Shown here piece after piece: positions 12,640 through 26,087 of a DNA stretch of 64,000 nt. The position numbers and the translations under genes are program-made. Under the pieces are notes generated by a model. That model was not told the origin of the DNA. It saw only the letters and a list, made by a program, of their open reading frames with translations, and did not search any database. The stretch lies in the NCBI GenBank assembly GCA_920105625.2, contig OV050030.1, positions 33,722,516 through 33,786,515 of the forward strand. Direction: 5' to 3'. Numbering within the stretch: position 1 is the first letter of the stretch; every line of letters starts with the position of its first letter. Origin of the DNA: Clusia tigrina. Lineage: Eukaryota > Arthropoda > Insecta > Diptera > Clusiidae.

Positions 12640-13045
12640 ATTCACGTTAGGTTATCGTGATAACCGGTCTACAGACCAACTCACTCCGACCACCATGGGT
12701 CCATTGTACCACCGCATGACAACTCACCTCTGATTTACTCGACAAACTATTTCGAAACCCTCATAAAGCGCAGGATTTGTTTGACCTCCGCTAGATAGCG
12801 TAAGAAAGCACTGAAAAGGGAACTAAGCTGAACATGAGCAGGATTTGTTTGACCTTCGCGCCGGACACTTCTGTAAGAGAATTAAAAGCGTGTTTGTCTA
12901 AAGAGCCCGCTCTGCTTCTAGCCAGAGCGGGGCACCTGCAGATGAATTGTTCCCAAGTCTCCTCCTCCTCCTCATCCCCACAGCTTCTCCAGTATTCATG
13001 AGAGAATACTCCCAGCCTGAGAGCATGCCTGTCGTTCTTCACGGT
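12640..13045 (-). pseudogene. I-clade LINE 3' end (zinc knuckle and 3' UTR)
   Basis: Minus-strand translation gives the C-terminal CCHC-like motif of I-clade ORF2, with CGDEEEEETWEQFICRCPA, then ARSRAGSLDKHAFNSLTEVS. It continues into the 3' UTR to ACCGGTTATCACGATAACCT. It carries a roughly 70-bp extra segment bounded by GTCAAACAAATCCTG direct repeats, shared with the copy at 57712-58048 but absent from the copy at 32345-33590. Confidence 0.75.
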
Positions 13046-15339
13046 GGAGTAAGAATTGAACTTGAACTTAAGAAATTGTCATTCTAATAATGTTGTCTCT
13101 GTCGCACACATTTTGCTCTTCCGTTTGGGTTTTTTGACTATCGACAGGCATGGTAGAATTGTGGTCTACTCTGGCTTACTCTGAATTTCATGACTATTTA
13201 TCAATATTACGCCTATCACGGTGCTGAGCGAGATTATTTTGAACATCTTTGAAATTAAGATGATGGATTAGCCGACGTACATGCCAGTGTCTACTTTTAG
13301 ATACTGTGTTGCTCTAGTAGAGTGTTTCAGAGACAACTTTTATATTTTTAGCCAATAGAGACACTTTTACATTGGCTACAAAATTGCAGTTTTATGACAG
13401 TGCTCGGGAAGCCAAAGTACACTCATGCAAGGTCCACTGAATTTATCTGGATCTCTCAACATATGGTTTTGTGTTGAATGAATTTTTCACTCACCTGCAG
13501 TTGGTGTATAGAAATAGGGAAGCTGCATAGCTCCACACATGCTCTCGAGTCACTGCTTTAGAAGTGTATTAGAACCACTCTCTCAAATGCTCGAATCATT
13601 CCAAGTAATATAAAGAATCAGCCTAATTCAGAATGAAAACTTCGAGGAGTTTTTTCTCCACTCCACAGGAGAGAAGAGGACCTTAGCAGTTTTTATTCGG
13701 AACAGAACTGGAAGCAATCGTAGAAATCCGAACACTGGGCGGTTTAACTTCCACTTAAGCGTAGTTTAATGGAACGCTCTTGCATGTTATTTAATAACAC
13801 ATCTACTTAAATCATTCATTCTTAATTTCTTTATTATTTATTTCTATATTTTTTATCTGCATGCCACGTTGCATAATTGAACTCTTTCGTATTAGTTGTA
13901 AAAATTGATATTAGCAACAAACAAACAAAATTAGTATTTAAAAATCTATAAAAATTCTTCATATTTTTTTGTTGTATTTTTAAATCGAAATCCCCTATTT
14001 TATTGTATTCATTGTATCCCTCTCTTTGAAGATCCTCTGAAACACAGACGTACCCAAAATGTTCGCTATTAACCTGCCGCCGATTAGGCAGGAACGAAAT
14101 GTTGAGGGAGGAACGAAATGTTTTCTCTTTTGTAACAAAAAACACAAATTTTGCTAACAATTCAAAATTAATTATTATTAACTGTTAACTTTTAACAACC
14201 CAATCCGCTCCTGTACACTTCTCTTCTACTACTACAACCAATCCACACACAAATTTCCAGATTCACTGAAACTGCGAGACTGTTACGTAGCGTCTTTACG
14301 CGTCGTGCCAATACCAGAGTCGATACGGAACTAGAACTGTCGCGTGAGTACACATTAATATATTTGTATATAAAACAAACACAACAACAACAACAACAAC
14401 AATAACAACAATGAAAAGAAAAACAAAAACAAAAGCAAAAGCGAGCAATGTATTAGCCTAGATACCTGAATAGGACACTGGTATATGCGGGTCTGTCCAA
14501 GCCGAACGTCAACAACAAACTTACCGAGTCGCAATTGCATTAGAAAACTTCAATAAAACTAGAAAAAAACTAGAAAATAAACTAGAAAAAACACAAATAA
14601 TACAAAAAAAAAAAACATAAACAAGAGAAAAATAGCATTTGAAACAAAAGTTAATTAACTGCAAACAAGGCAATCACAAAGGACACTCAATTGACAGAGC
14701 TTATAGAAGCTGACAGAGTCCGAGCCGCCAGGGTCCCATTCCACCAAACACGACTCGCTGAATAGTGCACACAATTTCAATATCCTTTTGCAGATTATCC
14801 TTTTTTCCAAAAAAAACGAAATAAAAAAAATATTTGTTAAATTGGCAAAATTTCTAAGAGAGCAGTAGAAAGTATTGTGGTGGAATAGGGCTCTGGGGTT
14901 ATCCGGTAACTCCATTGCTCACTCATTTATTCATAGTGCATTCCTCATCATTACACAATCTTTACACAATCAATCATAGATACCCATACACAGTGCGGTC
15001 ATTTATAGTAATGACGCTCATTACGTGGCGGAACTGTCCCGGCTCACTAGCTACGAGGACTCTTATGATTGGCACGCATTCCTCCCGTGCTGCCCGCATA
15101 TCTCTCGAGCAACGTAATCAATTTAACGTGTTCAACTCACCTGGGGTAATTGGCAATTAATATTCAATTGCCAGCAATTTGTGTACACAAATCAAGTTCA
15201 AGGATTATGACATTATAACCGATTATTTCAGACCAGCAGAAAGAGTTTAGAGCTTAGAAGGGTGTTTGCATGGACAATGCCTCTATTTGTTTCAATGGCA
15301 TTTTAAGTAGATAGATTAAATTTACTTTGATTTCTAGTA

Positions 15340-15340
<1 letters not shown>
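13046..15340. other. Intergenic, no gene recognised; AAC microsatellite at 14375-14412
   Basis: AT-rich sequence with (AAC)n at 14375-14412 and poly-A-rich tracts to 14625. A balanced stretch at 14270-14350 ends in GTCGCGTGAGTAC on the plus strand, and another at 15010-15145 holds CCCAGGTGAGTTG on the minus strand. Both resemble splice donors of non-coding first exons, but no protein or promoter supports them. Confidence 0.35.
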
Positions 15341-15948
<608 letters not shown>

Positions 15949-16112
15949 TAGTATATGATTATATGAGTATATGCTATTCTTAGCTAATTGCAGTTAAGTT
16001 ATACCTCAGAGATTGTGTGAAATCAGAATTTTAGTCCACACTCAGTTTACAGACCACCACTGTCGGTACTTGTCCCAGAACACTGTTGAAAGCCCCGCAG
16101 TTTAAGTGACTA

Positions 16113-16175
16113 CTCCTTCTTCTTAGATGGCCATGACAACGCGTTACCGGATTACGGCCTCAATTAAGTCACTAC
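16113..16175 (-). pseudogene. RTE LINE 3' end remnant
   Basis: CTTCTTCTTAGATGGCCATG and TTACGGCCTCAATT match the start of the RTE fragment at 27690 (TTCTTCTTAGGTGGCCATTA, GGTTACGGCCGATTTGAG). Only the 3' end is present. Confidence 0.45.
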
Positions 16176-16479
16176 TACAATTTTTAAATATTGACCTTAA
16201 AAGTATCCCGAAGGATGGTTGTTTCACCATCGCCGCAGGGATGCTTTTAGATCAGAACTAGTAGAATACAAATGCCATCATAGAGATTGAGGGAGCTTAC
16301 TGGTTTGTGTGCACCTTTTATCATAAGTTTTTGTACTGACGAAAGCTTTCACGGTGATGCAGCGAATTCATTAGTTGAAAAACTTCACTTGCCTTCTGAT
16401 CATAGTTCTATAGTCGAACACTCTTTTAGAGACTACCTCTAAGTGAGAGTCTTTATTTTGATGTTCGACCAAGGAAAGA

Positions 16480-16835
16480 ATTGCTGCTCTGGTGCTACCG
16501 GATTCAACCATAGAGTAAGGAAATAAGAGTCACAATCTGAAATGTCACTCATTTTTCGACATAGAAGAGATCGCTCGGGGGTAGTAACCAGAGTAGCGCT
16601 GCGATATGAAAATGAGAGTTATTGAGTACTTGGCGCTATTAGCCACCATACAAAAATACTCTTATTAAGAAAATATTGATCTAAGAGGTAAACTGCAATC
16701 GGACCATAATGTGACGATACCAAAATGTACAACATTGTGGTCTGTGTAAGATGTGTGTATCCGTGTTCCCCAATTCCCTTCTTTCCACTTGTAAAAGGAC
16801 GCCAATCATTCCGAAAGTTTTATGGTTCTGGCATC
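16480..16835 (+). repeat. Left arm of a large inverted repeat
   Basis: This arm is the reverse complement of 18380-18580 over two blocks: CTCTGGTGCTACCGGATT (near 16490) and a run of about 150 bp from AGAGGTAAACTGC to AAAAGGACGCCAATCATTCC. It carries about 130 bp of extra sequence between the two blocks. Divergence looks like 10-15 percent by eye. Confidence 0.7.
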
Positions 16836-16865
16836 TCTATCATCCTTAAAAGAATGAATCTAAAT

Positions 16866-17035
16866 ACACAATTGCTGCCGAAATACACTTAAAGGAAGCA
16901 GCAGTGATTCCCTGCAACCTTTCAGAAGGTGTTTCAAAGAAAAAAAGCAAACAAAAGATCTTTAAAAGAATGAACCTTGTTACCGAAATACACTTAAAGG
17001 AAGCAGCAGTGATTCCCTGCAACTATCAGGTGTTT
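16866..17035 (+). repeat. About 105-bp tandem duplication
   Basis: AAATACACTTAAAGGAAGCA followed by GCAGTGATTCCCTGCAAC occurs at about 16880 and 16986. A diverged third relative lies at 7200-7310. Confidence 0.7.
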
Positions 17036-17299
17036 GAAGGAATAATCAACCCATGCTCTTGGGAAAATATTCTGAATGGCATGCAAAGTATGTTCAAATA
17101 CCAGCTTTATATGATTCTCCACACCAAATTTACAGCAAACATTATTCTGTAGGCCTCACGATAGGGATATATATAAATAGTAGGAGTGCCTACCTTTGGG
17201 TAAATGGTCTGATATGAGTCACATGTGAGTTACTGTCCAATTAGTTCATTATTTATATCATCATAATTGGAGCTAAGGGGGGGGGGCATTTTAAATGAG

Positions 17300-17570
17300 G
17301 TCATGCCAGTTCCATATGTGAGAGGGATGCGTGTCCTTTGTGGGGTTGTGTGAAAATGCTCGTCGTGCCAGTTCCATATGTGAGAGGGATGCATGTCCTT
17401 TGTGGGGTTGTGTGAAAATGCTCGTCGTGCCAGTTCCATATGTGAGAGGGATGCATGTCCTTTGTGGGATTGTGTGAAAATGCTCGTCGTGTCAGTTTCA
17501 TATGTGAGAGGGATGCATGTCCTTTGTGGGATTGTGTGAAAATGCTCGTCGTGTCAGTTTCATATGTAAA
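17300..17570. repeat. 62-bp minisatellite, about four copies
   Basis: Exact starts of the GCCAGTTCCATATG or GTCAGTTTCATATG block are 17305, 17367, 17429, 17491 and 17553. Each unit holds GAGGGATGCATGTCCTTTGT and GTGAAAATGCTCGTCGTG. Copies one to three and four to five differ by shared substitutions, showing local homogenisation. Open frames through it are artefacts. Confidence 0.85.
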
Positions 17571-18379
17571 AGTTAGACGGATCCTTTATAGAGGTATTTT
17601 AAAAAGCACGCATATGCCATGTGGAGAGCTCCGGAATAATATCATACGGAATAATTGGTGAAATGCAGCCTCATTGATGAACAAAATTGTCTTAGAAACA
17701 TGAACTTTCCGAATGCGCTTCACAAATTGACGCCGTCGAGGACATTTTGCCGATGTAGTGTTGTATTCTTAATGTCATAGAGCGCACATAAATAACGTAG
17801 TTCAACATACATTTTTTTTTGAGTCGTAAGTAATGAGGGCCACAATTTTTGTCATGGGCTGCAACATAAAAGTTAGTGCAGTTTAAGAGTTATCGTAAAT
17901 GTTTAAATAAAGGTGAAAAATTGACTTGAAGTAGAAAAATATTCGAAGATATAAACCAAAAATTATGATGAGCTGGAGTTCCTTTAACTTAAAAATGCTT
18001 CAATCCCGCATTGGATTGATACCAAAGACCCAGAAGATATCCCGTACACTGTTGGATTTTGTGACCCAAATTGTGATGAGGTGCGCTGCAGCGGTACTCC
18101 CACACATAAATCCTTTAATCCAGGATTCCAGAATTGGTTGAGGGCCAAAAGAATACCTCGAGCATTGTTGGGCATTCTAATTAAACGACGAACATTCAGA
18201 TGCGTGTGCATTTTTTTCTAGTTTTCAAGATATGTTGAGTTTAATGGAAATACTACTAGTTGCTTACCAAGAACTTTAACCAGTTTTCAAGGTGCTATCA
18301 CATCCATCCCCTAATTATATAAAGAACCTATGAAAGACATCATAATTTTCTTCCATTACTATTTACATTTCCATCATAT
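17571..18379. other. Spacer of the inverted repeat, no gene seen
   Basis: AT-rich sequence between the inverted-repeat arms. I recognise no transposase or terminal repeats, so the arms cannot be assigned to a known element. Confidence 0.35.
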
Positions 18380-18580
18380 CGTTTGGAGTGATTGGTGTCC
18401 TTTTACAAGTGGAAAGAAGGGAATTGGGGCACACGGATACACATTGGGGAACACAGATACACATATCTTACACAGACCACAATATGGTCCTTTTTGGTAT
18501 CGTCACACTATAGTCCGAAGGCAGTTTATCTCTTAAATTAATATTATCTTAAGAGTGTAATCCGGTAGCACCAGAGCATC
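18380..18580 (-). repeat. Right arm of the large inverted repeat
   Basis: Reverse complement of the arm at 16480-16835, including GGTGTCCTTTTACAAGTGG, AAGGGAATTGGGG, ATCTTACACAGACCACAAT and AATCCGGTAGCACCAGAG. This arm has a short internal duplication of an ACACGGATACACATTGGGG-like motif. Confidence 0.7.
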
Positions 18581-18894
18581 GCAGTTTACCTCTTACCAAT
18601 CAAAGGTCACAAAGTTTTGTCACTATTTTGGCTACCAAATGCTTGGAGGCCGCGCAATTTGGGAAGCTGGAAGACGTCTCAGGAATGGAACTTTCAGCAG
18701 AGCTTAGATGCGCTAAGACTGCTGCCATCCTACAGGATGCTTACTACATTATTTAGAGGTTGAGCTACATCGGATCATGCTAAGGTCCATAAAGTCTATG
18801 TATGGCTTACAGTCAGCCAGATCAATCTAACCTAACCTTGGCTAACATACAAAAATATGTGTACTGACTTTCAACACTCTTATCCAGTGGCAGT
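18581..18894. other. Unassigned sequence ending in CTAACCTAACC
   Basis: About 300 bp with no recognisable domain. It contains TCTAACCTAACCTTGG near 18829, the same motif found at the 3' end of LINE copies elsewhere in the window, so it may be the tail of an eroded non-LTR element. Confidence 0.3.
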
Positions 18895-21800
18895 CACTGA
18901 CTGATTGGCTTCTCCCTTTGGAGTAGTGAAATGACTACCTCAGTTTATCTCCTTCCATTTGATCATCGTCATTGCCACCGACTGATTGGCTTCCCTCTTT
19001 GGAGTAGTGAAATGACTACCTCAGTTTATTTCCTTCCATTTGATCATCCTCACTACCACCGACTGATTGGCTTCCCCCTTTGGAGTAGTGAAATTACTAT
19101 CCCAGTTTATCTTTCTTCCATTTGATCATCCTCATTGGCACCGACAGAATGGTTTCCCTTTTTGGAGTAGTGAAATTACTATCCCAGTTTATCTTTCTTC
19201 CATTTGATCATCCTCATTGGCACCGACTGAATGGTTTCCCTCTTTGGAGTAGTGAAATTACTATCCCAGTTTATCTTTCTTCCATTTGATCATCCTCATT
19301 GGCACCGACAGAATGGTTTCCCTCTTTGGAGTAGTGAAATTACTATCCCAGTTTATCTTTCTTCCATTTGATCATCCTCATTGGCACCGACTGAATGGTT
19401 TCCCTCTTTGGAGTAGTGAAATTACTATCCCAGTTTATCTTTCTTCCATTTCATCATCCTCATTGGCACCGACTGATTGGCTTCTCCCTTTGGAGTAGTG
19501 AAATGACTACCTCAGTTTATCTCCTTCCATTTGATCATCGTCATTGCCACCGACTGATTGGCTTCCCTCTTTGGAGTAGTGAAATTACTATCCCAGTTTA
19601 TCTTTCTTCCATTTGATCATCCTCATTGCCACCGACTAATTGGCTTCCCCCTTTGGAGTAGTGAAATTACAATCCCAGTTTATCTTTCTTCCATTTGATC
19701 ATCCTCACTACCACCGACAGAATGGTTTCCCTTTTTGGAGTAGTGAAATTACTATCCCAGTTTATCTTTCTTCCATATCATCATCCTCATTGGCACCGAC
19801 TGAATGGTTTCCCTCTTTGGAGTAGTGAAATTACTATCCCAGTTTATCTTTCTTCCATTTGATCATCCTCACTACCACCGACTGATTGGCTTCCCCCTTT
19901 GGAGTAGTGAAATTACTATCCCAGTTTATCTTTCTTCCATTTGATCATCCTCATTGCCACCGACTAATTGGCTTCCCCCTTTGGAGTAGTGAAATTACTA
20001 TCCCAGTTTATCTTTCTTCCATTTGATCATCCTCACTACCACCGACAGAATGGTTTCCCTTTTTGGAGTAGTGAAATTACTATCCCAGTTTATCTTTCTT
20101 CCATTTGATCATCCTCACTACAACCGACTGATTGGCTTCCCCCTTTGGAGTAGTGAAATTACTATCCCAGTTTATCTTTCTTCCATTTGATCATCCTCAT
20201 TGCCACCGACTAATTGGCTTCCCCCTTTGGAGTAGTGAAATTACTATCCCAGTTTATCTTTCTTACATTTGATCATCCTCACTACCACCGACTGATTGGC
20301 TTCCCCCTTTGGAGTAGTGAAATTACTATCCCAGTTTATCTTTCTTCCATTTGATCATCTTCATTGCCACCGACTAATTGGCTTCCCCCTTCGGAGTAGT
20401 GAAATTACTATCCCAGTTTATCTTTCTTACATTTGATCATCCTCACTACCACCGACTGATTGGCTTCCCCCTTTGGAGTAGTGAAATTACTATCCCAGTT
20501 TATCTTTCTTCCATTTGATCATCCTCATTGCCACCGACTAATTGGCTTCCCCCTTTGGAGTAGTGAAATTACTATCCCAGTTTATCTTTCTTACATTTGA
20601 TCATCCTCACTACCACCGACTGATTGGCTTCTCCCTTTGGAGTAGTGAAATGACTACCTCAGTTTATCTCCTTCCATTTGATCATCGTCATTGCCACCGA
20701 CTGATTGGCTTCCCTCTTTGGAGTAGTGAAATGACTACCTCAGTTTATTTCCTTCCATTTGATCATCCTCACTACCACCGACTGATTGGCTTCCCCCTTT
20801 GGAGTAGTGAAATTACTATCCCAGTTTATCTTTCTTCCATTTGATCATCCTCACTGCCACCGACTGATTGGCTTCTCCCTTTGGAGTAGTGAAATGACTA
20901 CCTCAGTTTATCTCCTTCCATTTGATCATCGTCATTGCCACCGACTGATTGGCTTCCCTCTTTGGAGTAGTGAAATTACTATCCCAGTTTATCTTTCTTC
21001 CATTTGATCATCCTCATTGGCACCGACAGAATGGTTTCCCTTTTTGGAGTAGTGAAATTACTATCCCAGTTTATCTTTCTTCCATTTGATCATCCTCATT
21101 GGCACCGACTGAATGGTTTCCCTCTTTGGAGTAGTGAAATTACTATCCCAGTTTATCTTTCTTCCATTTGATCATCCTCACTACCACCGACTGATTGGCT
21201 TCCCCCTTTGGAGTAGTGAAATTACTATCCCAGTTTATCTTTCTTCCATTTGATCATCCTCATTGCCACCGACTAATTGGCTTCCCCCTTTGGAGTAGTG
21301 AAATTACAATCCCAGTTTATCTTTCTTCCATTTGATCATCCTCACTACCACCGACAGAATGGTTTCCCTTTTTGGAGTAGTGAAATTACTATCCCAGTTT
21401 ATCTTTCTTCCATTTGATCATCCTCATTGGCACCGACTGAATGGTTTCCCTCTTTGGAGTAGTGAAATTACTATCCCAGTTTATCTTTCTTCCATTTGAT
21501 CATCCTCACTACAACCGACTGATTGGCTTCCCCCTTTGGAGTAGTGAAATTACTATCCCAGTTTATCTTTCTTCCATTTGATCATCCTCATTGCCACCGA
21601 CTAATTGGCTTCCCCCTTTGGAGTAGTGAAATTACAATCCCAGTTTATCTTTCTTCCATTTGATCATCCTCACTACCACCGACAGAATGGTTTCCCTTTT
21701 TGGAGTAGTGAAATTACTATCCCAGTTTATCTTTCTTCCATATCATCATCCTCATTGGCACCGACTGAATGGTTTCCCTCTTTGGAGTAGTGAAATTACT

Positions 21801-24800
21801 ATCCCAGTTTATCTTTCTTCCATTTGATCATCCTCACTACCACCGACTGATTGGCTTCCCCCTTTGGAGTAGTGAAATTACTATCCCAGTTTATCTTTCT
21901 TCCATTTGATCATCCTCATTGCCACCGACTAATTGGCTTCCCCCTTTGGAGTAGTGAAATTACTATCCCAGTTTATCTTTCTTCCATTTGATCATCCTCA
22001 CTACCACCGACAGAATGGTTTCCCTTTTTGGAGTAGTGAAATTACTATCCCAGTTTATCTTTCTTCCATTTGATCATCCTCACTGCCACCGACTGATTGG
22101 CTTCTCCCTTTGGAGTAGTGAAATGACTACCTCAGTTTATCTCCTTCCATTTGATCATCGTCATTGCCACCGACTGATTGGCTTCCCTCTTTGGAGTAGT
22201 GAAATTACTATCCCAGTTTATCTTTCTTCCATTTGATCATCCTCATTGGCACCGACAGAATGGTTTCCCTTTTTGGAGTAGTGAAATTACTATCCCAGTT
22301 TATCTTTCTTCCATTTGATCATCTTCATTGCCACCGACTAATTGGCTTCCCCCTTCGGAGTAGTGAAATTACTCTTCCAGTTTATCTTTCTTCCATTTGA
22401 TCATCCTGACTGCCATCGACTGATTGACTTCCCCCGTTTGGAGTAATGAAACACCTACCCCAGTTTATCTCCTTCCATTTGATCATCGTCATTGCCACCG
22501 ACTGATTGGCTTCCCTCTTTGGAGTAGTGAAATTACTATCCCAGTTTATCTTTCTTCCATTTGATCATCCTCATTGGCACCGACAGAATGGTTTCCCTTT
22601 TTGGAGTAGTGAAATTACTATCCCAGTTTATCTTTCTTCCATTTGATCATCCTCATTGGCACCGACTGAATGGTTTCCCTCTTTGGAGTAGTGAAATTAC
22701 TATCCCAGTTTATCTTTCTTCCATTTGATCATCCTCACTACCACCGACTGATTGGCTTCCCCCTTTGGAGTAGTGAAATTACTATCCCAGTTTATCTTTC
22801 TTCCATTTGATCATCCTCATTGCCACCGACTAATTGGCTTCCCCCTTTGGAGTAGTGAAATTACAATCCCAGTTTATCTTTCTTCCATTTGATCATCCTC
22901 ACTACCACCGACAGAATGGTTTCCCTTTTTGGAGTAGTGAAATTACTATCCCAGTTTATCTTTCTTCCATTTGATCATCCTCATTGGCACCGACTGAATG
23001 GTTTCCCTCTTTGGAGTAGTGAAATTACTATCCCAGTTTATCTTTCTTCCATTTGATCATCCTCACTACCACCGACTGATTGGCTTCCCCCTTTGGAGTA
23101 GTGAAATTACTATCCCAGTTTATCTTTCTTCCATTTGATCATCCTCATTGCCACCGACTAATTGGCTTCCCCCTTTGGAGTAGTGAAATTACTATCCCAG
23201 TTTATCTTTCTTCCATTTGATCATCCTCACTACCACCGACAGAATGGTTTCCCTTTTTGGAGTAGTGAAATTACTATCCCAGTTTATCTTTCTTCCATTT
23301 GATCATCCTCACTACAACCGACTGATTGGCTTCCCCCTTTGGAGTAGTGAAATTACTATCCCAGTTTATCTTTCTTCCATTTGATCATCCTCATTGCCAC
23401 CGACTAATTGGCTTCCCCCTTTGGAGTAGTGAAATTACTATCCCAGTTTATCTTTCTTACATTTGATCATCCTCACTACCACCGACTGATTGGCTTCCCC
23501 CTTTGGAGTAGTGAAATTACTATCCCAGTTTATCTTTCTTCCATTTGATCATCTTCATTGCCACCGACTAATTGGCTTCCCCCTTCGGAGTAGTGAAATT
23601 ACTCTTCCAGTTTATCTTTCTTCCATTTGATCATCCTGACTGCCATCGACTGATTGACTTCCCCCGTTTGGAGTAATGAAACACCTACCCCAGTTTATCT
23701 CCTTCCATTTGATCATCGTCATTGCCACCGACTGATTGGCTTCCCTCTTTGGAGTAGTGAAATTACTATCCCAGTTTATCTTTCTTCCATTTGATCATCC
23801 TCATTGGCACCGACAGAATGGTTTCCCTTTTTGGAGTAGTGAAATTACTATCCCAGTTTATCTTTCTTCCATTTGATCATCCTCATTGGCACCGACTGAA
23901 TGGTTTCCCTCTTTGGAGTAGTGAAATTACTATCCCAGTTTATCTTTCTTCCATTTGATCATCCTCACTACCACCGACTGATTGGCTTCCCCCTTTGGAG
24001 TAGTGAAATTACTATCCCAGTTTATCTTTCTTCCATTTGATCATCCTCATTGCCACCGACTAATTGGCTTCCCCCTTTGGAGTAGTGAAATTACAATCCC
24101 AGTTTATCTTTCTTCCATTTGATCATCCTCACTACCACCGACAGAATGGTTTCCCTTTTTGGAGTAGTGAAATTACTATCCCAGTTTATCTTTCTTCCAT
24201 ATCATCATCCTCATTGGCACCGACTGATTGGCTTCCCTCTTTGGAGTAGTGAAATTACTATCCCAGTTTATCTTTCTTCCATTTGATCATCCTCATTGGC
24301 ACCGACAGAATGGTTTCCCTTTTTGGAGTAGTGAAATTACTATCCCAGTTTATCTTTCTTCCATTTGATCATCCTCATTGGCACCGACTGAATGGTTTCC
24401 CTCTTTGGAGTAGTGAAATTACTATCCCAGTTTATCTTTCTTCCATTTGATCATCCTCACTACCACCGACTGATTGGCTTCCCCCTTTGGAGTAGTGAAA
24501 TTACTATCCCAGTTTATCTTTCTTCCATTTGATCATCCTCATTGCCACCGACTAATTGGCTTCCCCCTTTGGAGTAGTGAAATTACAATCCCAGTTTATC
24601 TTTCTTCCATTTGATCATCCTCACTACCACCGACAGAATGGTTTCCCTTTTTGGAGTAGTGAAATTACTATCCCAGTTTATCTTTCTTCCATTTGATCAT
24701 CCTCATTGGCACCGACTGAATGGTTTCCCTCTTTGGAGTAGTGAAATTACTATCCCAGTTTATCTTTCTTCCATTTGATCATCCTCACTACAACCGACTG

Positions 24801-25925
24801 ATTGGCTTCCCCCTTTGGAGTAGTGAAATTACTATCCCAGTTTATCTTTCTTCCATTTGATCATCCTCATTGCCACCGACTAATTGGCTTCCCCCTTTGG
24901 AGTAGTGAAATTACAATCCCAGTTTATCTTTCTTCCATTTGATCATCCTCACTACCACCGACAGAATGGTTTCCCTTTTTGGAGTAGTGAAATTACTATC
25001 CCAGTATATCTTTCTTCCATATCATCATCCTCATTGGCACCGACTGAATGGTTTCCCTCTTTGGAGTAGTGAAATTACTATCCCAGTTTATCTTTCTTCC
25101 ATTTGATCATCCTCACTACCACCGACTGATTGGCTTCCCCCTTTGGAGTAGTGAAATTACTATCCCAGTTTATCTTTCTTCCATTTGATCATCCTCATTG
25201 CCACCGACTAATTGGCTTCCCCCTTTGGAGTAGTGAAATTACTAACCCAGTTTATCTTTCTTCCATTTGATCATCCTCACTACCACCGACAGAATGGTTT
25301 CCCTTTTTGGAGTAGTGAAATTACTATCCCAGTTTATCTTTCTTCCATTTGATCATCCTCATTGGCACCGACTGAATGGTTTCCCTCTTTGGAGTAGTGA
25401 AATTACTATCCCAGTTTATCTTTCTTCCATTTGATCATCCTCACTACAACCGACTGATTGGCTTCCCCCTTTGGAGTAGTGAAATTACTATCCCAGTTTA
25501 TCTTTCTTCCATTTGATCATCCTCATTGCCACCGACTAATTGGCTTCCCCCTTTGGAGTAGTGAAATTACAATCCCAGTTTATCTTTCTTCCATTTGATC
25601 ATCCTCACTACCACCGACAGAATGGTTTCCCTTTTTGGAGTAGTGAAATTACTATCCCAGTTTATCTTTCTTCCATATCATCATCCTCATTGGCACCGAC
25701 TGAATGGTTTCCCTCTTTGGAGTAGTGAAATTACTATCCCAGTTTATCTTTCTTCCATTTGATCATCCTCACTACCACCGACTGATTGGCTTCCCCCTTT
25801 GGAGTAGTGAAATTACTATCCCAGTTTATCTTTCTTCCATTTGATCATCCTGACTGCAATCGACTGATTGACTTCCCCCGTTTGGAGTAATGAAACGACT
25901 ACCCCAGTTTATCTTCTTCCATTTA
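18895..25925. repeat. 82-bp satellite array, about 86 monomers with higher-order structure
   Basis: Monomers are 82 bp, with some of 81 bp. Constant parts are TTTGGAGTAGTGAAATTACT, CCCAGTTTATCTTTCTTCC and ATTTGATCATCCTCA. The variable part at each junction (CTACCACCGACTGATTGG, TTGGCACCGACAGAATGG, TTGGCACCGACTGAATGG, TTGCCACCGACTAATTGG) defines monomer classes. A rare monomer type with GAGTAATGAAAC and TGACTGCCATCGAC lies at about 22407 and 23637, exactly 1230 bp (15 monomers) apart, and a relative forms the last monomer near 25851, 27 monomers further on. Short open frames inside repeat at multiples of 82 and are not genes. Confidence 0.95.
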
Positions 25926-26087
25926 ACCATCCTCGTACATATAAATACGGGTATAAAGAGGGAATTTCCACTCACTCCCAGTGAATCATCAACATTCCTC
26001 ACTTGCTTTAAAACTCTTCATAATCATGACAGTCAGCTCGCAAAGCTTTTCAACTTCACTCGAGACTGGAAGAAATTGTATTGAATA

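Noticed and set aside
18931..25725. Many 60-100 codon open frames of the MASPFGVVKL type
   Set aside because: They recur at multiples of the 82-bp satellite unit and shift frame with it. They have no start context and no domain.
18895..25925. CRISPR-like regular repeat array
   Set aside because: There are no unique spacers. Monomers are contiguous and 82 bp, and the genome is eukaryotic.
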